From contig CAZFAT010000146.1 of NCBI GenBank assembly GCA_964517075.1, positions 1 through 9,725 of the forward strand: DNA of 9,725 nucleotides, given 5' to 3'. Within the stretch, counting starts at the first letter, position 1, and every line of letters begins with the position of its first letter. Of the stretch, positions 1-7,545 are shown piece by piece. Below the pieces are notes generated by a model, which worked only from the letters and a program-made list of their open reading frames with translations, searched no databases and was not told where the DNA came from. This DNA comes from CAZFAT01 sp964517075. Its GTDB lineage: Bacteria > Acidobacteriota > Vicinamibacteria > Vicinamibacterales > SCN-69-37. The translations under genes and the position numbers were made by a program.

Positions 1-270
1 AACTTCGCGCTCGTGAAGGACCACATCGGCGCCGTGATCGTGAAGGACTTCTTGTGGCGGAACACGCCGGGCAAGGGCAGCACGACGGTCTGGGTCCCCA
101 TCGGTCAGGGATCGGTCCAGCCACGGTTCTTCACGATGCTCCGCGCGTCCGGCTTCAAGGGCCCGATGATGATGCAGTGGGAATACGGGTTCGAGGGCAC
201 GTCTCTCGAGGCTCGCATGAAAACGCTGCGCGCTGACACGCAGCAGCTGCGGACATGGCTGAAGGCATGA
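1..270 (+). CDS. Sugar phosphate isomerase/epimerase, C-terminal fragment (5' end outside window)
   Basis: Open from the first base in frame 1, so this is the last 89 codons of a longer gene; the usual family length is about 280-320 aa. The residues fit the last strands of a xylose-isomerase-like TIM barrel: a 'VIVKDFLW' strand, a 'VPIGQGSVQPRFFTMLRASGF' stretch matching the family's 'PLGEG.VD...F...L...GF', then 'MMMQWEYGFEG', whose Glu (codon 181-183) sits where the family has its last metal-binding acid. Such enzymes interconvert sugars or sugar phosphates in the cytoplasm using a divalent metal. Oddity: the strand usually reading H-x-K-D reads I-V-K-D, so the His that is often a metal ligand appears absent; this may be a subfamily trait. 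The stop overlaps the next gene's ATG (ATGA), so the two are probably co-transcribed and coupled. Family confident, substrate unknown. Confidence 0.8.
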   Translation, partial: NFALVKDHIGAVIVKDFLWRNTPGKGSTTVWVPIGQGSVQPRFFTMLRASGFKGPMMMQWEYGFEGTSLEARMKTLRADTQQLRTWLKA

Positions 271-2945
271 CACCTGTCCGCCGGGCTAAGGCCCGGCGGC
301 TGGGAGAGCTCGCCGTCGCCCTCTTGATCGGCGCCCTCGCCTGGTCGGCCGCGACAGCACCGGCGGTGGCGCAGCGCGGCACTCCCGCGCCTCCCTCGCC
401 GTGGGCGGACGTCATCGAGCCAGACTTCCCCTTCTTCTCTTCCGTTGTCGATGCGCGGAACCTGGGGGCCGGCTGGCCGGCGGACAACCTGACGTCGCGC
501 GGACTCGTCCTGAACCTCGGCCAGGGGCTGTGGGCCTGCTTCGACATCGACCTGCTTCGCATGTCGGCCATGTGGACGGGCAAGGGCGTGACGCCCGTTG
601 GCATGGCGCAGGGGTCGTATCACCTGGCGGGCGCGAAAGCGCCTGAAGGACAGCGCAGGCTGCCGCAGATCGTGGGCACCCCCTGGATCGCCAACGGCGT
701 CTATCCGGGATGGCAGACAGGCGCGACGATCGCCGTCACCGACCCGCGGCCGGTGGGACCCGATCCGCGCGAGGTGGGCCGCGGCCCCATCGATCCGTCG
801 CTCGGCCGCTTCACCGCCGTGCGACTGACCGCCGCCGGCGTCGTGCTGGAGTACGAGGTGCGAGGCGTCTCCGTGCAGGAACGCATTATGGGCGGCGCGG
901 TGGGCGCCCCCGCGTCCGTCACGCGCCGCGTGCGCCTGGCCCGCGTGCCGGAACCGCTGTGGCTCGTCCTTGGCCGGCGTCCGGCCGGCGGCGCGCTCAA
1001 AGCGTCCGTCAGCGGCTCGCCTGCCGCCACGCTCGTCGAGCGGCCTGACGGGCTCGTCGCCATTCGCGTGGCGGCCTCGCCAGGTCCGGTGGAGTTCGTG
1101 GCCGCGCTCGGCACCGCGCCGCAGGCCTCGGCGCCGCCGGTCGGTTCAGCGCTCGCGGGCGCGGACGTGCCGACGCGTTCGCGCTGGCCGCAGACGGTCA
1201 GCACACGCGCGACGCTCGCGAAGACGCCCGGCGCCTACGTCCTCGATCGCATCGCGCTGCCGACGACCAATCCCTGGCGCCGCAACGTCCGGCTGGCCGA
1301 CATTGCGTTCCTTGGCGGCGGCCGCGCGGCCGCGGTGACCTTCGACGGCGACGTCTGGGCCATCTCCGGCCTGTCGGGCGATCTGCCGGCGCTCGGCTGG
1401 CGGCGGTTCGCGTCGGGACTGCATGAACCCCTCGGCATCGTCGCGCGCAACGGCGAACTCTTCGTCTTCGACCGGAACGGGATCTGGCGGCTCGTGGACA
1501 TCGACGGCAACGGCGAGGCCGACCGCCACGAGCTCTTCTCCAACGCCTTCGTGCAGACGGCCGAGACGCGCGAGTTCGCCATGAGCGTCCGGCTCGCGCC
1601 CGACGGCTCCTTCGTGATTGCCAAGGGCGGTCAGGAGGGGACGACGATCGGGCGCGACAACGGGTCGGTGTTGAGGATTTCGGCGGATGGCCGAACGTCA
1701 ACCAAGCTGGCGTACGGCCTGCGACAGCCGTTCGCGGCGGTGCACCCGAAGACGGGCCTCGTCACCGCGAGCGATCAGCAGGGCAACTATGTGCCCTCGA
1801 CGCCGCTCCATGTGATCCGCGACGGCCAGTACTACGGGTTCATTCCGCTGATTCTGCCTAAGGAACAGTATCCGGCGCCGATTGCCGACCCGCTGCTCTG
1901 GATTCCCCACGCGATCAACGCGTCGGGCGCGGGCCAGGTGTGGCTCACCGGCGCGCGCATGGGGCCGCTGACCGATGCCTTCGTGCACCTGGGCTACTTC
2001 CGCCCCGAGATGTTCCTGGTGCGCATGAACGAGCGCGGCTCTCGCCTCCAGGCGGCGGTCGTCAGCCTCACGCGCGATCTGGACTTCGGGCCGCTGGCCG
2101 CCGCCGTCAACCCGGCCGATGGCCAGCTCTACGTGACGGGTTTTCAGATCTGGGGCACGGAAGCGGATCAGATCAGCGGGCTGGTGCGCTATCGGTACAC
2201 CGGCGCGCCCACCACGCTGCCGCGCGAGATCGTGCCCACGGACCAGGGGGTGCTCCTGCGGTTCGACGTCGCGCTCGACGCGGCTGCCGCGGCCAACCCG
2301 GCCAACTACTCCGCCGAACGCTGGAACTACCAGCGCACGGCCGGCTACGGCTCGCCGCATTTCAAGACCGACGGCACGCGGGGTCAGGACACGCTCACGC
2401 CGTCGAGTGCCTACCTCTCGCGCGACAAGAAAACCGTGTTCGTGGGACTGCCCGGGATGCAGCCCGTGATGCAGATGCGGATCGGCTGGTCGCTGAAGAC
2501 CGCGGCCGGCGCGGCGTTCGATCAGGCCGGCTATCTGACACCGTACGAGCTCACGCGCTTCAACCCCACGGCCGAAGGCTTCGCGCCGCTGACGGTCGAT
2601 CTGACACCGCGTACCGCGAAGGCTGTCGCGTCCACTCCCGTGACCGCCGAGGAAGGCCGGCGACTCGCCGCGCTGATGGGCTGCGTTGCCTGTCACTCCA
2701 CGGACGGCACGGTCACTGGCAAGACGGGCCCGTCGTGGAAGGGGCTCTACGGCGCGGAGCGCGTGTTCACGGACAAGACCAAGGGCATCGCCGACGCGGC
2801 GTATCTGCGCCAGTCGATCCTCGAACCGGCCGCGAAGGTCGCGACCGGCTTCAATCAGGCCGACGCCGGCATGCCCAGCTATGCGGGCGTGTTGACCGGT
2901 GCGCAGGTCGAGGCGTTGATTGCGTACATTCAGACGCTGAAGTGA
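267..2945 (+). CDS. Secreted DUF6797 / beta-propeller dehydrogenase-like protein with C-terminal cytochrome c domain
   Basis: About 892 aa from the ATG at 267, chosen for its ATGA overlap with the upstream stop; an ATG at 255 is in frame, adds four residues, and neither start has a well-placed ribosome binding site. Residues 1-36 form a signal peptide (Arg/Lys-rich start, hydrophobic core, 'AVAQ' cleavage site). Residues about 40-235 match what I recall as DUF6797 ('WADVIEPDFPFFSSVVDARN', 'NLTSRGLVLNL'). From about 332 to 650 is a glucose/sorbosone-dehydrogenase-like propeller ('LADIAFLGGGRAAAVTFDGDVW', 'DIDGNGEADRHEL', 'LYVTGFQIWGT'). A strand-rich linker follows. The end is a class I cytochrome c: heme motif C806-V-A-C809-H810 and probable axial Met869 in 'AGMPSYAG'. 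Role inferred: periplasmic oxidation of a sugar or alcohol with electrons passed to the heme. The upstream isomerase supports carbohydrate use. Architecture confident; substrate unknown. Confidence 0.87.
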   Translation: MTPVRRAKARRLGELAVALLIGALAWSAATAPAVAQRGTPAPPSPWADVIEPDFPFFSSVVDARNLGAGWPADNLTSRGLVLNLGQGLWACFDIDLLRMSAMWTGKGVTPVGMAQGSYHLAGAKAPEGQRRLPQIVGTPWIANGVYPGWQTGATIAVTDPRPVGPDPREVGRGPIDPSLGRFTAVRLTAAGVVLEYEVRGVSVQERIMGGAVGAPASVTRRVRLARVPEPLWLVLGRRPAGGALKASVSGSPAATLVERPDGLVAIRVAASPGPVEFVAALGTAPQASAPPVGSALAGADVPTRSRWPQTVSTRATLAKTPGAYVLDRIALPTTNPWRRNVRLADIAFLGGGRAAAVTFDGDVWAISGLSGDLPALGWRRFASGLHEPLGIVARNGELFVFDRNGIWRLVDIDGNGEADRHELFSNAFVQTAETREFAMSVRLAPDGSFVIAKGGQEGTTIGRDNGSVLRISADGRTSTKLAYGLRQPFAAVHPKTGLVTASDQQGNYVPSTPLHVIRDGQYYGFIPLILPKEQYPAPIADPLLWIPHAINASGAGQVWLTGARMGPLTDAFVHLGYFRPEMFLVRMNERGSRLQAAVVSLTRDLDFGPLAAAVNPADGQLYVTGFQIWGTEADQISGLVRYRYTGAPTTLPREIVPTDQGVLLRFDVALDAAAAANPANYSAERWNYQRTAGYGSPHFKTDGTRGQDTLTPSSAYLSRDKKTVFVGLPGMQPVMQMRIGWSLKTAAGAAFDQAGYLTPYELTRFNPTAEGFAPLTVDLTPRTAKAVASTPVTAEEGRRLAALMGCVACHSTDGTVTGKTGPSWKGLYGAERVFTDKTKGIADAAYLRQSILEPAAKVATGFNQADAGMPSYAGVLTGAQVEALIAYIQTLK
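278..299. repeat. Perfect 9-bp REP-like hairpin inside the signal-peptide coding region
   Basis: CCGCCGGGC, loop TAAG, GCCCGGCGG. It lies 11-32 nt after the ATG of the DUF6797 gene and encodes its basic leader residues ('RRAKARR'). It shares its CCGCCGG...CCGGCGG ends and 4-nt loop with the hairpin at 5784-5807, so both may belong to one repeat family. It could affect translation initiation of the second gene in the operon. Confidence 0.6.
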
Positions 2946-3085
2946 AAAGCACTTGAAAGTTTGAAGTGAGAAGCCAGAAGTGAGAAGTTAGAAAACGCCC
3001 ACAACTTCGCAAGAGCGAGGCCTAACAGCCAGGCCTCATTAATTCGTGGCGCACGAGTGCACTTCTGACTTCTCACTTCTGACTT
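2939..3085. repeat. Intergenic imperfect inverted repeat made of 14-nt GAAGTGAGAAG-type units
   Basis: Left part: GAAGTGAGAAG at 2963-2973 and again at 2977-2987 (14-nt period), with a near copy GAAGTGAAAAG at 2939-2949. Right part: the opposite strand, ACTTCTGACT at 3061-3070 and 3075-3084, again 14 nt apart. The 24-nt arms 2971-2994 and 3062-3085 are complementary at 21 of 24 positions across a 67-nt loop. The element fills the whole gap between two convergent genes and contains both of their stop codons. From memory, similar GAAGT/AGAAG intergenic repeats occur in acidobacterial genomes; this is unverified. No ORF, promoter or T-tract was seen in the gap. Confidence 0.75.
3017..3037. terminator. 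Possible hairpin terminator in the loop of the inverted repeat
   Basis: GAGGCCT, 7-nt loop, AGGCCTC: a perfect 7-bp stem between convergent genes. A smaller stem, TCGTG-GCG-CACGA, follows at 3044-3056. Neither is followed by a T-run, so intrinsic termination is uncertain; position between two converging 3' ends is the main support. Confidence 0.35.
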
Positions 3086-4437
3086 GCCTGGTGCCTCTCA
3101 CCCGTCAGTCCCACTCCCTTCAGAACACTCGTATCGATCTGTCCGTCGCGAATCGTGAACACCCCGGGATAGCGCGCCGCCCACTCGGTGTTCGCGGCCG
3201 GGCAGTACTGGCGGGCGTTGCCCTCGATGGCGGTTACCGGGCCGATGTGGGCGGCGAGGCCCGCGGATTCGAGGAACGACAGACCCGGGCACGTCAGGTC
3301 CTGCACGCACAGGAACATGCCGAACTTCTGCGCCGCGGCGGCAAGGACGAGCGACTGGGACTGGCCCTTGCAGGCCTTCAGCGCCACGCCCGAATAGCCC
3401 TGCGCGCGGGCGAGCTGCAGCGACGCGTAGTCCACGAGCGACTCGTCGATCACGACCGGCTTGAGCGCCGCCGCGCGGTGCATCGTGTTTTCCTGGTGCG
3501 CAGCGAGGTCCCGCGCCGTGGGCTGCTCGACGTAGGCGACGCGGTCGAAGCACGACGGGCTCCCCTCCCGCACGCGGCGCAGCACGTCCAGCAGGTAGTC
3601 CACATGCGGGCACTGTTCATTGAAGTCCAATGAATAGGTGTACGCGCGCGGCGCGGTGGCGGTGGCCACACGGTCGACCGCGAGGATCCGCTCGACGTCC
3701 CAGTCCGCGTTGTTCCCGTTCAGCTTGATCTTGAGATGGCTGAGCTGATCCTGCACAATCCACTCGCCCAGGGTATTCGGCAGCCCGTCGTGCAGCCGCT
3801 CGACGAGGTCGGCGTCGGTCAGTGCGTCCAGCGCGCCGACCAGGTGATACAGCGGCAGGCGCGGCTTCGGCCGCGTCCGCGTGTAGGACGGGAGGCGCTC
3901 GCCGTGAAAGCCGGCATCGAGGTACGCAGACAGATCGGGCTCGAGCCACGCCTCGCCGTAGCACTCGTACACGTGGCGTCCGTGCACGCGGCCGTACGCG
4001 TCATGGATAGCCGCGTCGAAGGGGCTCGCGGCCACGAGCGTGGCCAGTGGCGGCATGGGCTCGGCCAACCCGAGCGCGCGGCCGACCTCGCCCGCCATCC
4101 GCAACGCCTCCGACTCGAACTGGTGCGCCAGCTCGACGGGATGCGCGCACGCGTCCGCGTCCGGCCACGCCGCGCTGATGGCCTCGGCCAGCCGGACCAT
4201 CGCCCGCTCCGTCTCCACAGCGGGCACCCGCTTCGACGGAAACGCCCAGACGTTGCCGAGCGGCATCGATCCGCTCCCCCACGCCGACTGGCCCGCGCGC
4301 GTCTCCACGCGCACGCGCACGTCGCAGATCGTCGCCTGCGTGGTCGGCACGCCGCCGAACTTCAAGGGCACGCGGTACGGCACGTGCGTCATCGTGACCT
4401 CGACCTCACGCACACGGATGTCGGTTGGCAGCGGCAT
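3073..4437 (-). CDS. Enolase-superfamily enzyme, mandelate racemase/muconate lactonizing type
   Basis: 454 aa from the ATG at 4437 ('MPLPTDIRVREVEV'); an in-frame TTG at 4467 adds ten residues but gives no better start. Neither has a clear ribosome binding site. Residues about 7-130 are the capping domain ('YRVPLKFGG'). The barrel follows with the expected catalytic series: K236-x-K238 in 'HLKIKLNG', metal ligands D271 ('SLDFNEQ'), E304 ('YVEQPTARD') and D331 ('VVIDESL'), and K354 in 'VALKACKG'. Two Lys at the ends of strands 2 and 6 mark the muconate lactonizing subgroup (cycloisomerases, o-succinylbenzoate synthase, dipeptide epimerases), where Mg2+ stabilises an enolate after alpha-proton abstraction. 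It is longer than typical dipeptide epimerases (about 320-370 aa), with extra residues around 90-140 and 185-215, so specificity cannot be named. Divergent from an MFS transporter starting 29 nt away, suggesting a shared substrate. The last codons and stop lie in the intergenic repeat. Confidence 0.85.
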   Translation of the reverse strand: MPLPTDIRVREVEVTMTHVPYRVPLKFGGVPTTQATICDVRVRVETRAGQSAWGSGSMPLGNVWAFPSKRVPAVETERAMVRLAEAISAAWPDADACAHPVELAHQFESEALRMAGEVGRALGLAEPMPPLATLVAASPFDAAIHDAYGRVHGRHVYECYGEAWLEPDLSAYLDAGFHGERLPSYTRTRPKPRLPLYHLVGALDALTDADLVERLHDGLPNTLGEWIVQDQLSHLKIKLNGNNADWDVERILAVDRVATATAPRAYTYSLDFNEQCPHVDYLLDVLRRVREGSPSCFDRVAYVEQPTARDLAAHQENTMHRAAALKPVVIDESLVDYASLQLARAQGYSGVALKACKGQSQSLVLAAAAQKFGMFLCVQDLTCPGLSFLESAGLAAHIGPVTAIEGNARQYCPAANTEWAARYPGVFTIRDGQIDTSVLKGVGLTGERHQASQK

Positions 4438-4454
4438 AGGATGGCGATTGTACG

Positions 4455-4461
4455 AGAGGAG
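4455..4461 (+). promoter_or_regulatory. Shine-Dalgarno of the MFS transporter gene
   Basis: AGAGGAG, 5 nt before the ATG at 4467. It fixes that start. It lies in the 29-nt gap between two divergent start codons, so promoters for both genes must extend into the opposite gene's coding sequence. Confidence 0.7.
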
Positions 4462-4466
4462 TCTCA

Positions 4467-5774
4467 ATGACCGGCACCGTGTCGGCCCGTGGCCGCTGGA
4501 TGGCCCTCGTGGCCGCGTTTCTCGGCTGGATGTTCGACGGGATGGAGATCGGCCTGTTTCCGATCGCCGGCCGGCCCGCCCTGCGCGAACTGCTGAACGC
4601 CACCGGTCCTGACGCCGACCGCATCATCGGGCCCTGGTTCAGCGCCATCGTCGCGGCCTTCCTGCTGGGCGCCGCGCTCGGCGGCGTCGTGTTCGGATGG
4701 CTGGGCGACCGCGTCGGCCGCGTGCGGGCGATGATCCTGAGCGTCCTCACCTACTCGCTCTTCTCCGGGTTGTGCGCACTGGTCGAGACGCCCATGCAGC
4801 TTGCGGTCCTGCGCTTCGTCGCGTCCATGGGCATGGGCGGCGAGTGGGCGCTCGGCGTCGCGCTCGTTGCCGAAGTCTGGCCGTCGCGCTCCAGACCGCT
4901 CATGGCAGGTCTGATCGGCGCGGCCGCCAACGTCGGGTTTCTGATTGTCGGCTTCGTCGCCCTGGGCGTGTCGCGATTCGTGGAAGGACTGGGCGACTTG
5001 ATGTCGTTCCTGCCGGCCCCCTGGGTCGAAGCCCTGCTGCGCAACTCGGGCTGGCGGATGATCTTCCTGGTGGGCGCCGTGCCGGCGCTGCTGACCTTCG
5101 GCATCCGGTTTTTCGTCCCCGAGTCCGAGAAGTGGAAGGCCTCACGAACGAGCGGCCCGACACCAGTCGTCGCCGACATCTTCCGCGGCGGCCTGCGTCG
5201 CAGCACGATCCTCGGCTCGTGCCTCGCCGGCGTGGCCCTGCTCGGCACATGGGGCGCCGTCCAGTTCCTGCCCGCGTGGGCCGCGCAGTTCACGAAGGAT
5301 CCGCAGAAAGCGGCCTGGACGCAGATTGTCGCGGCCTCGGGCGCCATCGTCATTCCCATCGCGGTCGCCTTGCTGGCGGAGCGTTTCAATCGGCGGACGG
5401 CCTACATCGGGCTCTGCGCCGCCGCGCTGGTCGTGTGTCAGATCCTGTTCTGGAGCTTCCGCGTCGATCCCCAGTTCGGCGCGCCCTTCCTCGTCATGGC
5501 GTTCCTGGTGAACGGGATCACCGGCGGGTTCTACGGCTGGCTGCCCCTGTATCTGCCCGAACTATTCCCGACGCGCGTACGTGCGACGGGCGCTGGCTTC
5601 ACCTACAACGCCGGCCGCGTCATTGCCGCGGTCGGCACCGTGGGCAGCGGCGGACTCCTGTCGCTCTTCGGCAGTTACGCGGTCATGGGCAGCGTGATGA
5701 GCCTGATTTATTTCGCCGGCTTCATCGTCATTGCCTTCGCGCCAGAGACGAAGGGCAGGCCGTTGCCGGAGTAA
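4467..5774 (+). CDS. MFS transporter, organic acid/sugar:H+ symporter type
   Basis: 435 aa, the normal length for a 12-helix major facilitator. Helix 1 carries an acid, D24 in 'GWMFDGMEIG', as in the aromatic acid:H+ and related carboxylate symporters. The loop between helices 2 and 3 has the MFS signature 'GWLGDRVGRVRAM' (residues 78-89). 'MGMGGEWALGVALVAEVWP' (121-139) and 'LPELFPTRVRATGAGFTYNAGR' (363-384) match the conserved helix 4-5 and second-half helix 10-11 regions, and the tail 'APETKGRPLPE' is typical of the sugar/carboxylate branch. A well-placed ribosome binding site fixes the start. It probably imports the substrate of the divergent enolase-type enzyme across the inner membrane. 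No truncation or frameshift. Family confident; substrate, perhaps a sugar acid or aromatic acid, unknown. Confidence 0.87.
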   Translation: MTGTVSARGRWMALVAAFLGWMFDGMEIGLFPIAGRPALRELLNATGPDADRIIGPWFSAIVAAFLLGAALGGVVFGWLGDRVGRVRAMILSVLTYSLFSGLCALVETPMQLAVLRFVASMGMGGEWALGVALVAEVWPSRSRPLMAGLIGAAANVGFLIVGFVALGVSRFVEGLGDLMSFLPAPWVEALLRNSGWRMIFLVGAVPALLTFGIRFFVPESEKWKASRTSGPTPVVADIFRGGLRRSTILGSCLAGVALLGTWGAVQFLPAWAAQFTKDPQKAAWTQIVAASGAIVIPIAVALLAERFNRRTAYIGLCAAALVVCQILFWSFRVDPQFGAPFLVMAFLVNGITGGFYGWLPLYLPELFPTRVRATGAGFTYNAGRVIAAVGTVGSGGLLSLFGSYAVMGSVMSLIYFAGFIVIAFAPETKGRPLPE

Positions 5775-5783
5775 GAGCGCGTA

Positions 5784-5807
5784 CCGCCGGCCTGAAGGCC
5801 GGCGGTT
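5784..5807. repeat. Perfect 10-bp REP-like hairpin between convergent operons; possible bidirectional terminator
   Basis: ACCGCCGGCC, loop TGAA, GGCCGGCGGT, 10 nt after the stop of the MFS gene and 29 nt from the stop of the ABC permease gene on the other strand. No T-run on either side, so it may be a REP-like element that stabilises 3' ends rather than a classical terminator. Its ends resemble the hairpin at 278-299. Confidence 0.65.
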
Positions 5808-5835
5808 CCATTGCTGAAATGGAGGGGCCGACCGG

Positions 5836-7545
5836 CTAATCCGAAAACAGCCCCAGCGTCTGCACGTCGGTCGGTGGCAGATCCTCGAAGGAGAGCGGCT
5901 GGACCGCGGCCAGAGCCCGCCTCCGTCGGTGCAGGATGACGACGGTTGCGAGGAGCACGGCGTCGGCGGCAATCGCGATGGATTCTCCTTCCCAAGTCAG
6001 GCCCGCGAGCGCGTATCCGATCGTCGTGAAGACAATGAACACCACCGAGGCCCTCAGGATCGTCTGCGGCAAAAACCCCTTGCCAGGCATGTAGGAAGAC
6101 GTGAACGGAATCACCTGCCAGTTCCGCATCACGATTTCGACGACCAGGCAGCCGAGGATGGCTTCGACGATCACCACTGGCACGACACCCGCGCCGATCA
6201 CGAGCCACTGGACCGGCACCAGCAGGGTGATGGGCGCGACGACGCTGAACCAGCGCAGCGCTGACACGGCGGCCTGCAGCTGATCCGCGCGCGCGCCCCG
6301 ATCCTCGGTCATCCGGAAGACCCAGTTCGCCCGTTGCTCGACCGGCACCACCAGCGTCGCGCGCACGGCCACGCTCGCAGCGAGCAGCAGCGCGAAGGGT
6401 GTCCAGATGACGGCGCTGACCAGGCTCTCTGGAGGCCCTCCATTCCGGTGCCACCAGTCCAGCAGATCGCCGGAGAGGCTGTTCACGGCGAGGCCGACCC
6501 CGGCGGCGCCCAGCACGATCAGGATGCCCTGGTGCAGCAGGCTCCGCCGGAGCGTAAGGGCAATGAAGCTGGAGATAGCCATGAACGCCGGCCGGCGTGC
6601 CTCGCGTGGGACGCGGCGCGTGCCGCGCGTGACGGCAGCGGCGGAGGGCTGGCCGGCGTGAAGCAGCACGCGGTCGAACCTGCGATAGACGAGCGCGTAG
6701 CTCGCGGCGGCCACCCCGGCGGCGACAACCAGCGCGGCTGCGGCCGTGGCGGCGAGGTTCTGGAAGGACCGCCGATCCTCGCCAAGCAGCCACTCCTCCA
6801 CGCCGACGAACCAGACCGGTGGCACGAGATACGTCCAGAAGGCGCCGGCCATGAGAGCGGACCCCACCGCCGGCAGCCGCAGAAGTGCTGGAAACGCCAG
6901 CACCAGCGCACACAGAAGCAGGCTTCTCATGAGGCCTGACCCGGCCAGTGCGCGATCCCTGGGGAGCAGGGCCAACAGCGCGCCGTGGGCCGCGACCACG
7001 AGCAACACGGCCAGGGCCGACGCCGGCAGGCTCGCCCCATAGTACGCAGCCAGGCGCGCGACGACCGCATGATCCGCCCACGGGTTGAAGGCCGTCAGCA
7101 CCGCCAGCGGAAGCAACGCCACGTGCGCCGCCAGCGCAAAGCCACCGGCAAACAACGCCACTGCCGCGAGCTTGCTGAGAAAGATCGCGCGCCGGGTCAC
7201 GGGCAGCGCCATCAGGACGCGGTAGTCCGTCTCGTCCGGAAACAAGGCGTGTCCGATGAGCACCGTCACCACGGCGACCGTCCACATCGGAATGGCGATC
7301 AACAGCGCGTGATCGCCCAGGACGGCGCGTTGATACAGGTCCGCCGTGGGCTCGTCGGCGAGCCGGCCGTATCGGGCGAGGTAAACCCGCGCCAGGAGCA
7401 GTCCCAGCGAGAGAAACACTGTGGCAACTCCCAGCATCGTTCGCTTGAACGACGCCGCGCCGGCGTCCGACAAGATGCCGAAGTCGAACAGCCCGGAAAG
7501 GAAGTGCCGCACCAGATGCCCGGCCGGCCGCTGTGGTGGGATCAT
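5836..7545 (-). CDS. ABC-2 type transporter permease, about 12 membrane helices
   Basis: 569 aa. Hydrophobic segments near residues 37-55, 80-100, 126-152, 168-194, 205-225, 267-287, 338-355, 378-400, 433-453, 455-472, 496-515 and 522-540 suggest two six-helix halves joined by an Arg-rich stretch around 288-320 ('TRGTRRVPREARRPAF'). It therefore looks like a full-length permease able to pair with two copies of the single ATPase. 'RANWVFRMTED' (405-415) and 'IPFTSSYMPGKGF' (479-491) are motif-like; from memory, related acidobacterial permeases carry 'RANWIFR' and 'IPFTCSYLPGK' in this order. The acidic end 'FEDLPPTD' is cytoplasmic if the helix count is even. Start ATG overlaps the ATPase stop (ATGA), so the two are translationally coupled. 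An exporter in the inner membrane is likely; cargo unknown. Confidence 0.82.
   Translation of the reverse strand: MIPPQRPAGHLVRHFLSGLFDFGILSDAGAASFKRTMLGVATVFLSLGLLLARVYLARYGRLADEPTADLYQRAVLGDHALLIAIPMWTVAVVTVLIGHALFPDETDYRVLMALPVTRRAIFLSKLAAVALFAGGFALAAHVALLPLAVLTAFNPWADHAVVARLAAYYGASLPASALAVLLVVAAHGALLALLPRDRALAGSGLMRSLLLCALVLAFPALLRLPAVGSALMAGAFWTYLVPPVWFVGVEEWLLGEDRRSFQNLAATAAAALVVAAGVAAASYALVYRRFDRVLLHAGQPSAAAVTRGTRRVPREARRPAFMAISSFIALTLRRSLLHQGILIVLGAAGVGLAVNSLSGDLLDWWHRNGGPPESLVSAVIWTPFALLLAASVAVRATLVVPVEQRANWVFRMTEDRGARADQLQAAVSALRWFSVVAPITLLVPVQWLVIGAGVVPVVIVEAILGCLVVEIVMRNWQVIPFTSSYMPGKGFLPQTILRASVVFIVFTTIGYALAGLTWEGESIAIAADAVLLATVVILHRRRRALAAVQPLSFEDLPPTDVQTLGLFSD

Noticed and set aside
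1698..2696. Long open frame of 332 codons on the - strand
   Set aside because: Lies opposite the DUF6797/cytochrome c gene; Arg/His/Gly-rich composition without domain features is a GC-rich shadow.
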